In this document: positions 51,152 to 62,000 of the stretch, piece by piece
Position numbering within the stretch: position 1 is the first letter of the stretch
Layout: every line of letters begins with the position of its first letter
Translations under genes and position numbers: made by a program
Assembly (NCBI GenBank): GCA_023411795.1
Contig: JAEYOK010000035.1
Location: 1 to 64,000 of the forward strand
Direction: 5' to 3'
DNA length: 64,000 nt
Origin: Bacillota bacterium
GTDB lineage: Bacteria > Bacillota > Clostridia > DSM-8532
The notes under the pieces: generated by a model
What the model saw: the letters and a program-made list of their open reading frames with translations, nothing else
Told to the model about the DNA's origin: nothing
Databases searched by the model: none

Positions 51152-53572
51152 ATGAATTCATCGCTTTTTCTTGTACTTTTTATTTCTGTATGCGTAGTAT
51201 CCATGGCCATAGGAATATTAGTGTTACTATATAATCGTAAAGCCCCTGCTAACAAGACTTTCTTTGCCTTGATTGTAGCTGTTAATATTTGGTCTCTTGG
51301 TTTAGCCTTTGCATTGATTGCACCTGATATTATATCATGCCTATTCTGGCGACGTTTTGCGTCATTTGGCTGGGGAACAGCTTATGCAATTATCCTTCAT
51401 TTTATATTAATTATCACAGGTCATGATGCCTCACTTAAAAAATGGTGGTCCCGCTCCTTACTGTATTTGCCTGCAGCTATCTGTATACTCGCTTTCGGCG
51501 TTCCATCCGGTCTTAATAGAACCCCCTATAACTTACATCAAACACAATTTGGCTGGGTCAACATAGCCGAAAATAATTTTTGGGATTATTTTCTCTATGC
51601 TTACTATATAGGTTATACAGCCTTTGGGCTGGTGATGCTACTAAGATGGGGCAAAAAATCTTCGGATAACAATGTAAAGATGCAATCACGTTACATCTTT
51701 TGGTCTTTTCTTTTTACATTAACTCTCGCCTCATTAACCGATGTACTTCTAATAGATATTCCTCAAATTGCTCCAATTATTTTCTTGATACCAATTGTTG
51801 TAATATATCGCACCATCATAAAATATGGCTTTATTTCATCCAACCCAGTTAGCAAAAAGAATAGCTTTTTGCCTATCGTAGTCATTGTAATTCTATATGT
51901 ATTTCTTTCTTTCTTGCAGATACGTTTAACTACCTCAGGTGATGCAAACCAATTAGGATTTATAGATGGAAATACACTGTCGGGATTAATAACGCAATTT
52001 CAAATGCTTTTATCAATATACATGATAATTAAGAAAGATAAAGCCGGACTAATAGCATCAGTTCTGATAAATAGTGCCAACCTTTTATCTTCTTTGGGAT
52101 ATATAATTCGGACCAAGTCATTAAAACCATTACCAGGGACCATTTCTTATTTAGTCACGTTTTTAATTATAGCTCTCGTAGCGATTTATAAGAAGAAAAC
52201 AGCTGAAAACATTAAAGAAATCAACACTCAAAGGAATATTCTTGAATCATCTGAAAAAAAACTATATCAAATGGCCTATTATGATTCCTTAACAGGACTT
52301 CATAATAAAGATATGTTTGTGGAACAACTGAACAAATCAATCCATGCAGCGAAAAGAAATGCCACAATGTTAGGAATTATATTTCTTGACTTGGACTCAT
52401 TTAAATCCATCAATGATACTATGGGCCACCCAACAGGCGATTCAGTATTAAAGATGATTGCTACCCGCCTATCTTCCTGTTTAAGAGAAGAAGATACCAT
52501 TGCGAGATTCGGTGGAGATGAGTTCCTAATATTGATTACAAACATAAAAAGTTTTGATGAGCTCAAAAAAGCCACAAGTAGAATTATGAATGTTTTCGAG
52601 AAATCTTTGTTAGTTCAGGATATTGATTATTTTATTACTGCCAGTGCCGGTGTTTCAGTATATCCAGTTGATGGTGAAGATTCTGAAACACTGATAAAAA
52701 ATGCTGATATTGCGATGTATCAAGCAAAAACCGGTGGAAAGAACCAATGTATTTATTGCTCACCAACACTGAAAGATGAAACTATAATAAAAATGAAATT
52801 AGCAAACAGCCTTTACAGAGCCCTCGATAGAAATGAATTATATCTTCATTATCAACCTCAAATCAAAGCGGAAACCCAAGAAATAATTGGAGTTGAAGCA
52901 CTTTTGCGTTGGAATAACAAAGAATATGGATTTGTTTCTCCGAATATCTTTATACCAATGGCAGAGCAAACAGGTCTAATTAGACAGATTGGATTATGGA
53001 CTATCAAAACGGCATGTGAACACTTTAAATCGTTCAAGAAATGCTATGATAAGGATATCTCCCTCTCTATAAATTTATCAATTGAGCAATTAAAAGATAG
53101 TAATATTACTGAAAAGATTAGCAAAGTATTGTTTGATACAGAAACCAATGCTAAAGATTTACAGATTGAAATTACCGAATCCATTGCCTTTAATGAGGAC
53201 CCTAATATTTTACAACGGTTAATAGAGATCAGAAACCTTGGAATTTCAATATCAATTGATGATTTTGGTAAAGGTTATTCATCATTTAATAGACTTAAGA
53301 CCTTCCCAATTGACCTGCTAAAAATTGATATGGACTTTGTCCGTGGTATCACCTCCCCATCAAAAAAGGACAGGGCAATTATTAGGAGCATTATTCAAAT
53401 CGCAAAAAACTTAAATATTGAAGTACTAGCAGAAGGTGTTGAAACAAAAGAACAGTATACATACCTAAAAGATAACGGCTGTGATATGATCCAAGGTTAT
53501 TACTTTTATAAACCTATGCCAGCAAATGAAATTGAAAACTTAATAAGTAATCCACCAGAAACATTCATATGA
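51152..53572 (+). CDS. Membrane GGDEF-EAL protein with 7TM histidine-kinase-type sensor
   Basis: 806 residues. About seven helices in residues 1-225, like the N-terminal 7TM region of some histidine kinases, and further helices to ~350. The GGDEF domain (~378-540) has YDSLTGLHNKDMF and RFGGDEFLILI (GGDEF at 454) with I-site REED five residues before it, so cyclase activity and product feedback are possible. The EAL domain (~560-800) has VEALLRWN, DDFGKGYSSFN and EVLAEGVET intact, so phosphodiesterase activity is also possible. ATG 51152 has GGGAGATAAAGAG upstream. Confidence 0.9.
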   Translation: MNSSLFLVLFISVCVVSMAIGILVLLYNRKAPANKTFFALIVAVNIWSLGLAFALIAPDIISCLFWRRFASFGWGTAYAIILHFILIITGHDASLKKWWSRSLLYLPAAICILAFGVPSGLNRTPYNLHQTQFGWVNIAENNFWDYFLYAYYIGYTAFGLVMLLRWGKKSSDNNVKMQSRYIFWSFLFTLTLASLTDVLLIDIPQIAPIIFLIPIVVIYRTIIKYGFISSNPVSKKNSFLPIVVIVILYVFLSFLQIRLTTSGDANQLGFIDGNTLSGLITQFQMLLSIYMIIKKDKAGLIASVLINSANLLSSLGYIIRTKSLKPLPGTISYLVTFLIIALVAIYKKKTAENIKEINTQRNILESSEKKLYQMAYYDSLTGLHNKDMFVEQLNKSIHAAKRNATMLGIIFLDLDSFKSINDTMGHPTGDSVLKMIATRLSSCLREEDTIARFGGDEFLILITNIKSFDELKKATSRIMNVFEKSLLVQDIDYFITASAGVSVYPVDGEDSETLIKNADIAMYQAKTGGKNQCIYCSPTLKDETIIKMKLANSLYRALDRNELYLHYQPQIKAETQEIIGVEALLRWNNKEYGFVSPNIFIPMAEQTGLIRQIGLWTIKTACEHFKSFKKCYDKDISLSINLSIEQLKDSNITEKISKVLFDTETNAKDLQIEITESIAFNEDPNILQRLIEIRNLGISISIDDFGKGYSSFNRLKTFPIDLLKIDMDFVRGITSPSKKDRAIIRSIIQIAKNLNIEVLAEGVETKEQYTYLKDNGCDMIQGYYFYKPMPANEIENLISNPPETFI

Positions 53573-53812
53573 TAATTAAACATATTAAAGCAAACATTTG
53601 CTTGTTTATGTTGTCCTCCCTTATACCAAATCCTCTTTATTCATTTCAGATTATATAAATAGGACCTCAAATCAATCCTATATAGGTCCATTTTGCTATG
53701 CTTATTGGACACATGTACTTATTCAAATCATATTATATAAGTTTATAATTATTATTGTCGGAAGTGTCTATATTGCCTACTTCTATATTATTATCTGTGA
53801 AAGGGATAATTG

Positions 53813-54868
53813 ATGAAGAGTATTTATAAGTATCTTAAGAAAGAAAATGGTCAATCCCTTGTCTTATTTGCCTTAATGATGGTAATCTTTCTGGGATTTT
53901 CAGCTCTTGTCATTGACATTGGGATGATAACAGTATCAAAGGCTGAGATTCAAAATGCTGCTGATTCAGCCGCATTGGCCGGAGCCATGGAACTTCCTGA
54001 TAATCCTTCCCAAGCCAGAATCATTGCCGAAGAATATATCTCGGTAAATAGTAAACCTGGCGATTCCGCTAATGTGACAATCGGGGATGACAATAAATCT
54101 ATAACGGTCTCAGTAAGTCGCACAAAATCAATGTCCTTCGCCAAAATATTAGGCACAGAAGAAAGCACGGTAACAGCCGATGCAACTGCCAGTATTGGAG
54201 TTGCTGCGAGCGTCCCGTGGATTGTTCCCTTTGTAATTTCTAAACCGGATTATTTCAATTTTGATGAAGTATATGTAATGCGCATGTACGGCAGTGGAGC
54301 ATATCTGGATTACCCGGACACAGGTTATCCCAGAAATTACACCTATCCAAGTGACTACCGTAATGATTCTGTATACAGAAACTACCCCTTATCCAACCGT
54401 TACCCTTATCAGTTTGACTATATGAATGTCTATATTGAAAGAAATACTAATTTTAATGATTATATTAGATGGCTGGAATTTGGCTATCACGAAACTTTTT
54501 CCATAAATCAAAATATGTACTATTATGCTCCTTCCAGTGGTGGTAGAGATTCTGTAGACGCTTTTGCCAGAAGAGTCAGCCGCGACCCAAACACTGACTA
54601 TAAAAAAGCTAAAGTCGGAGACGGCAGGGTTATGCTAATACCGGTAGTTGAATCAATGCTAAAACGCAGCACCAGTACAAGAGGAAACGTCCCCCTTGAA
54701 ATAATAGGATTTGTAGGCTTCTTCATTGAAGAAGTACATAAGAACAGCTATGGTGAAACCTTCTGGTTTGAAGGAAGATTTCTTGAGGATCTGAATATCG
54801 GTTCGGGTGAAGTAACTTTCGATACCGACGCCGACTTTGGCTTAAGAGTTCAGAAGCTAACTGATTGA
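53813..54868 (+). CDS. TadE/TadG-like Flp-pilus protein
   Basis: 351 residues. The N-terminus ENGQSLVLFALMMVIFLGFS with ALVIDIGMITVSKAEIQNAA and DSAALAGAMEL is the Tad_N segment of TadG-like proteins. The ectodomain is Tyr/Asn/Ser-rich (YPDTGYPRNYTYPSDYRNDS). No other tad, pilin or prepilin-peptidase gene is in the window. ATG 53813 has AAGGGAT upstream. It may anchor or shape a pilus encoded elsewhere. Confidence 0.78.
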   Translation: MKSIYKYLKKENGQSLVLFALMMVIFLGFSALVIDIGMITVSKAEIQNAADSAALAGAMELPDNPSQARIIAEEYISVNSKPGDSANVTIGDDNKSITVSVSRTKSMSFAKILGTEESTVTADATASIGVAASVPWIVPFVISKPDYFNFDEVYVMRMYGSGAYLDYPDTGYPRNYTYPSDYRNDSVYRNYPLSNRYPYQFDYMNVYIERNTNFNDYIRWLEFGYHETFSINQNMYYYAPSSGGRDSVDAFARRVSRDPNTDYKKAKVGDGRVMLIPVVESMLKRSTSTRGNVPLEIIGFVGFFIEEVHKNSYGETFWFEGRFLEDLNIGSGEVTFDTDADFGLRVQKLTD

Positions 54869-54944
54869 GAAGATAGTTTTCTATTGCCAGAACCCTTTGT
54901 ATTACAGGGCTATTTAGACCTCTGTGAACCATCTTAACGTCCGT

Positions 54945-55994
54945 TTAATTGACTAATTCACTTTCTCCTCCGTCTGTGGACATTTTATATATCTGTTCAG
55001 CGTAGCTTTCTACATAATATATTGTATTTCCATATATGTATATATTGTCAACGTCTGAGGATGAAAGCTTCGTTATTTCACTTCCGTCAATTCTCGCTTT
55101 ATATAATGCATATTCATCATTCGAATTTGAATAATATACCCATCCATCAGAAAAATTGAAGTATTCCCCCTCGATGTTGGGCACCTCTCTTATATCAGTA
55201 CCATCAAGATTCATTGAATATATGTAGTTGCTTTCATTTGTGTTCATGTAACCATAATATCGATTTTCATGCTCCCATTCTACACTTATCTTTCCATCGC
55301 CTATAATTTTGCAATCTTTATTTTTTAAATCATATTCGGCTAAATATCTTTCACCCTCTTCTGAACTACCTCTAATTAATAATTTCCCATTTATTATATT
55401 GAAACCTCTTACCGTGTCATCACAAATCAATTGCCGTTCATCTCCGTTTATTGATATCTTATAAATATGTAAATCATCCTCACTTATATAATAAATATCC
55501 GAATTATGCATCCTAACATTTGATACACCATATTCATCAATACTTAAAATAACTTTCTCGGTACCATCAAGTCTGGACTTAACTAAATCGCCTCCTTCTT
55601 CATCCCAAAGTGCCATATATATAAGCCAGTCTTCATATATATGAATATAAAATGGCGCCGCATTACTTAATATCTCAGTTTTCTTTCGGTCAAGGGCTTG
55701 TCTTTTAAATTTGTAATCATCATTATAATCTGTATAATACAGCCATCCGTCATATTCAACGACTTTACCCATATTTGAGAGATTACCGTTGGAAATCTCC
55801 ATAGCTTTAGTGGCGGCAGGTGTAGGAGTGGGAGTAGGGGTGTCGGTTGCGGTTGCCGTAGAAGTGGCTGTCGCTGCATTTGTTTGAGTTTCCTCCGGCT
55901 GCTTAGACGGTATTTCATTATGATTTGGGACAATCCCCCTTTGACACCCGGTTAATATAAAAACAATCAAAATAATCGCAGTACATTTTTTCAT
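54945..55994 (-). CDS. DUF5050-type beta-propeller lipoprotein; candidate immunity protein for the RHS protein
   Basis: 349 residues. Lipobox ILTGC (Cys17), a Thr/Pro-rich wall-spanning linker (TATATDTPTPTPTPAAT), then repeats of the GWLYYTDYNDD, NSDIYYISEDD, GNTIYYVES kind, as in DUF5050 beta-propellers. The ATG is 6 bases after the stop of the RHS gene, and the GTGGAGG ribosome site lies in its last codons, so the two are translationally coupled. Its place on the outer face would suit protection from a wall-cutting toxin; no direct evidence. Confidence 0.75.
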   Translation of the reverse strand: MKKCTAIILIVFILTGCQRGIVPNHNEIPSKQPEETQTNAATATSTATATDTPTPTPTPAATKAMEISNGNLSNMGKVVEYDGWLYYTDYNDDYKFKRQALDRKKTEILSNAAPFYIHIYEDWLIYMALWDEEGGDLVKSRLDGTEKVILSIDEYGVSNVRMHNSDIYYISEDDLHIYKISINGDERQLICDDTVRGFNIINGKLLIRGSSEEGERYLAEYDLKNKDCKIIGDGKISVEWEHENRYYGYMNTNESNYIYSMNLDGTDIREVPNIEGEYFNFSDGWVYYSNSNDEYALYKARIDGSEITKLSSSDVDNIYIYGNTIYYVESYAEQIYKMSTDGGESELVN

Positions 55995-56000
55995 TATATT

Positions 56001-59000
56001 TTACCTCCACTCGTCTGCTCTTACTTTATTATTTGGATAAACTCTGGCAGGGTCTACAGGAAACCCATTATAATAGTTTTTGCGCCATGCGTCTATATTC
56101 ACAGGCTTATTATCCGTAGATATCCAGATTTCAAAATGCAAGTGCGGCCCCTCTGAGGCTCCAGTATTACCTACATAACCTATAAGCTGACCTGCTTTAA
56201 CTTCTTCGCCTACTTTTGGTATTGCTTTCTTATTCAAATGAATATATCGTGTTTGTATATTTATACCCCCTACAACAGAGTTGATGTATATATAATTTCC
56301 TTTCGACTCGGTGAAACCTACATCTGCAACTGTTCCCTTTGTCGCAGCCAGCACATCCGCCCCTTTTTCACCTTTTATATCCGTTCCCAAATGTGGCTTC
56401 CACTCTCCTGTTTCTGGGCTTTGTACAGAGTCAAGACTAAATGGTCTTCCAGTCATTGGATCAGGAGTGGACGGAACTGGCCATGTCAATTTACTAACAA
56501 GTTTTTCAACAGCAGTGTCCGCCCCCGTAACTTTATTTGAAGGCTTTTGCGTTGTTTCTATAGGTGGAATTATTGAATTTGCTTTTTGTGGTTCTAAGTT
56601 TGCATTATGTGTATATACGGTTTCTTGTTTACCTGCTAGCATGTCTGCTAAACCTTGTTGTGTTCCACCACCAAAAATACCATCAATATCTTTATTATAA
56701 AGGCCTAATTTTGTTAGATCCCTTTGTAGCTCTTCTACAGCTTTCTTCGTTTGACCCCCAAAGCTACCGTCTATTTCACCAGTATAATATTTCAAATCTC
56801 TCAATAGTATTTGTAAATTTTCAATATCTTTACTATCACCACTATCCTTCATTCCCTTATTGAGTACTTTATGTCCTGTAGGGTCGGTATACATAATCGG
56901 ATTATTTAAACAATACGTATACAAATTCAAGCTAAGAGGATTGGTATCCTCACCCCAATAGCTGTCTTCGCTTATAAACCTCCCTATATATGGATCATAG
57001 TATCTTGCCCTGAGATAGTACAACCCTGTTTCATTATCAAGGTACTCTCCTGCGTATCGTATAGCGCATACTGATATTTCTACTGTAAGTGTCGGATTAC
57101 CGAAGATGTCATAGTCATATTGGTTTTGCACTTCCCCATTTTTCGCAACAGTTTGCACGGTATCGCCATGCCCGTTGTATAGGTAATAGCTGATATCACT
57201 TCCGTTATTGTACTGGCCTATGTAGTTTATACCCCTTATATACCTTACCTTAACGTCATCAGTTCCATCTGTTTCCAGAATAACATGTTGTCTGTCATAA
57301 AGGAAGAAGGTTATCTCTGACAGATAAGCATTATCTGAGCTCCTGACTACTTTTTCAACCCTTAAGTCATTCCCGTCATAAGTATACTCCGTTAAAGTCC
57401 TTATTCCGCCCTTGATACTCTCTACACTCTTTAAGCGGTTAAATCCGTCAAATGTATTGTTTACTCTTTCAATAAGCGGATCTATGGGGTTTTGTATGTC
57501 CTCGGAGTATATGGAACCCTTGGTTACTTGTCTCAGCTTGTATTTGTGAGGATGTATATAGCTGGCTGTCTCGCTCAAATTATTTCCGTTTCCGTCATAG
57601 TAGTATTGGACAGTCTTTCGCAAAATCTCTTGATTCTTATCACCATACATCCTCTCAACCAGCTTCAGGAGCCTGTTTGAATCGGAATATACGTAATCGC
57701 TTTTCTTTTGCACATATTCTACTGCTTTACCGGAATCCATATCTATGTATTCCGTGGGCTGGGCAGAGATATATGTCTCACTCTGGGAGGCTCTGTTGCC
57801 CGCCAAGTCGTAAGTATATGCTGTGGTCTTGCCCGGCATTTCCACCTTTATGACTCTTCCGACTTTATCATAAGTATATATTGTCGTACCGTAGCTATCT
57901 GTTTTGCTTGTTTGTCTTCCGGCTCTGTCGTAGGTATAAGTATATTGGGATATAATACTTCCGTCCGGCTTCCTGTTATATACTCCTGTCACTCTATTGT
58001 TTTTGTCAACGGTATAGGTTTCACTGAAAGAGCCTTCACAGGTAAGTGACTCTCTGTTACCATTCACGTCATAAGAATATACTAATGTCCTTCCTCCAAA
58101 GCTCACCGTTTCCATACGGCTGGATTTGTCATAGGTGTATGCTGTTACAAATCCCTTTGAATCAATAACCGTGGATATATTACCTATCCGGTCATAGGTG
58201 TAGCTAATCTGTGTTATGTTTTCTTTTTCTATTTTGAGAAGTTGGTTGTTTCCATCGTACAGGTAATAGCTTGTCCCACTGTCATCAGTCATGGACAATC
58301 TGTTTCCTGACTCATCGTAGGTGTAGCCGATACTGTCTCCGGTTTCCAATACTTCCTTAGATAATAGCAGATTGCGGTTATCGTAGTTGAAAAGAGTATG
58401 TGATCCATTCTTATCTATCTGAAATTCCATATTTCCTGTAAGGTCATATTGGTAAGTTATAGTATTACGTTCCGCGTCTGTTACAGATGTTAATAGTCCG
58501 AAGCCACCGTAAGTATATGTTGTTACCTTTCCTCTGCCATCGGTCATAGTAAGCTTGTTCCCAGCTTTATCCCAGGAATATCGGGTACTTACCTTGTTAG
58601 CATCAATCACTTTAACAAGCCTTCCGCCATCGTCATATTCATAGGCTGTTTCATTCCCGATCCCATCTATTTCCCGGACTTTCTCTCCGTATTGGTTGTA
58701 TTCGTAGATTGTTTCTCCACCCTCACGGTCAAATACTCGTAGTAGTCTGTTTGCCAGATCATATGTACGGATTTCGCTATTGCCTTTGGCATCAGTTTCT
58801 TTAATAATATTCCCATTGGCATCGTAATCATTGTTTATAATAACAATTCCATATGGATCTGTAACGGTTTCCAATCTGTTCATTTTGTCATATTTATATG
58901 TCATTGAATAACCCAAAGCATTTGTCTCACTTACCTTGTTCCCAGCTTTATCATAGTTGTATGTATATGGATTATTCAAGGCATCGGTCATTATTATCAA

Positions 59001-62000
59001 GCGGTTCATATTATCATAGCTATATACTTTTTCATAGCCCCGCTCTTCAATTTCCCGTATTTTATTTCCAACTTCATCGTAGAAATATTGGACAGTTACT
59101 ACTTGGCCATTCACACTCCTGGAAGTAGTATTTAGCCTGCTGAGCGCATCATAACCATAAGAGGTGGCGAACTCTTCCTTTTTACTAATATCTCCATAGC
59201 CGCGAGCATCAATTTCCTTTGTCTTATTTCCAAGAATATCATATTCATAACCCGTAATCAGGCAAATCTTATCTGGATGCTCGGTATCAGTAAGATGATA
59301 TGCATTTGGTAACCCATTCCCATTAAATATGGTTTTCCTGTCCACCAGCTTAATGTTCTGAATCATTCTGTTCATGGTGTCATATCGGTATTTAAGGATA
59401 TCGTAATTTTCATCGTCCCTTATAATTTCCAATTTAACAAGGTTACCATTTTTATCATAGTAGCTCTTTTGGTAAGCACCAACACTGTCTGATACAGTTT
59501 TCACCAAACCGTTATCGTAGTATGTAAAATAGGTTTCCCTAAGTGAGGTCTTATTCTTTGTACCTGTTAAAGTCTTTTTAGTTATATTACCTTTTTCGTC
59601 ATATGCATACCTTTCCAATGAATAGGTAAAGTTTCCACTTGCATCCTTGCTAAGCTGAACTTTCTTTTCTGTAAGTCGATTGTTTGCGTCATACGTAAAA
59701 TACGTGATGCTACCCTGCTTGTCCTTTTGGTATACCAAATTTCCGTTAATGTCATACTTGTTTTCTATAGATTTTCCATATGGGTCGGTCTGGGATTTGA
59801 GCTTCCCTAATGCATTATAAGCATATCTTATCTCATTTCCTCGCTGATCCTTTTCCCATACTTTTCTCCCTATTTTATCATAGCCATATTCAATAGTACC
59901 TTCATCTGCAAAGCATACCTTAAGCAGTGTTCCATCTGGATTGTATTCAAAATTTGTTGAGTTGCCTCTGGCATCGGTTTGTTTTAATAGCCTTCCTAAA
60001 ACATCATAGGTATATATAGTACTGTTATTAAGAGTGTCGGTTTGCTTAATAATCCTTCCTAATCCGTCGTATTCATAGGTAGTCCCCAGAGAAGTGTCTA
60101 TATTTCCTGTATACCTTAGTCCATCAACTGCTTTTATTACGTTTCCATTATTATCATAGCCAACAATCATAATTATTTGACCTTCTGGAGAAACCACAGA
60201 TATTCTGCGTGCCATAACGTCATAAGTAAAAGACATGCCTACCATAGTATTTACTAAAGCGTTTGTATCCCTAGAAGCATCATATTGATTCGGAGAGATT
60301 TCCTTTATCAAATTCCCCATGGAATCATAAACATATCTTGTAACGGCATACTCACCGTCACTTGAAGGTGTTCTTTTACGGATAAGGCGGTTTACGTTGT
60401 CATATTCAAAAAATACGGAAATACCTCTTTCGTCTATTTGCTCAATAAGGTTTCCCATTACATCATAGATATAAATTGAACTTTTATTATATGTGTCCGT
60501 CTTTTTTATCAGTCTACCGTCGTAGTCATACTCATACCTAGTAATATTTCCAACTGGATCCTTAAGGCTTTTTATTTTGTTATCCGTATAGTATTCATAG
60601 GACGTAATAGAGCGTATACGTGAAGAATAAGCTCCTTCTCCCATGAAAATTTTAGATACAGTGCTGAGGTCAATATCTTCTGTTTTTACGTAAATTTCTT
60701 TGGTCAAAACTCTGGATTGAGTATCGTAAGTATATGCTGTAGCATCAAATTCTCCCTCAGCAGTAACTCTATCCTCTTTCAAAATAAGATTATCTGCTGC
60801 ATTATAGGTATTTCTTGTTTCCCTTCCTTCAGGACCTTTTACATTTACCTGTCTGCCCGCTTTATCGTAAAAATAATCTATCCTATCATTCATAGGCAGA
60901 GCATACACCTGTGTACCGTCTTGTCTCTTAATCTTTAATTCAAAGGTTTCTTGCAAAAGTATACTGTTTGCCTGGTCATAACTATAAACTGTCTGTTTGT
61001 AATAGTCATGATTTCCATCAGACAGCACAAACTCTCTCTTTGATAGCAGATTACCTGAGGCATCATATTCAAAATATTTTAGATTGCCTGCTCTGTCTCG
61101 ACTAACCATCAAATTACCTTTATTGTCGTATTCAAATGTTTCTACAGTGCCATCTGGATATTCTATTCTAAAGGGTTTGCCAAATACATTGAGGAATGTA
61201 ACTGTACGATTACCGTTTCTGTCATATTTTATAGCAAATACTTTCGCAGAAAGGTCATAACCATATTTCTCCGTTGAACCATCAGCAAAGGCAAGTTCTT
61301 TCAAACTTCCGTCTAGAAAATAAGAATATTGAGTTACGTTATTATTTCCATCCTCTTCTTTAATTAATCTACCAGAGCCATCATAGACAGATTTCTTACT
61401 GTAACTTCCGTCAAAGTATGCTTGGGCAGAGCTATATATTATAACACGATTTGCCGCGTCATACTGGTATCGGCTTCCTATTGATGCAGAAGGATTTGAT
61501 GGGTTATACCCTTCTCCATTTGCTTCCAGCACCAAGTTACTCCTACCATCATATTCTTTATATGAAATCACTTTTCTAGTAGTACCGTCAAACGCAATCG
61601 ATTTTATAAGACGATTCAGCGCGTCATATTCGTATTCCAAACCGGGTGCTGCGTTTATCGGTTTTCCGAAATATCTTGGGTCTATCTCCTTAATAAGGTT
61701 TCCATTCTTATCATAAACATATGTGGTCGTATATCCTAAAGCATTAGCTTTGGATAACTTTTTGCCTCTGCCGTCATAGGTATACGTTGTAGTACTGTTT
61801 ACTTCCTGCCCGTTTACAACCCTTGCAACGGTCTCACTGATCATATTTCCTTTTTCGTCGTATTCATAAAGAGTAGTTTTATACTTTCCGTTTTTATATG
61901 GCTCTGTTTTCGTTTTCAGCCGGTTTCTATAGTCATAAATATAAGATGTTATTTCCTGTTTTCCTTGATTCAAGCGATGTTCAAATAGTACATTTCCGGC

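Noticed and set aside
53598..53813. 71-codon plus-strand frame after the GGDEF-EAL gene
   Set aside because: Starts without a ribosome site and reads as low-complexity AT-rich translation overlapping the next start.
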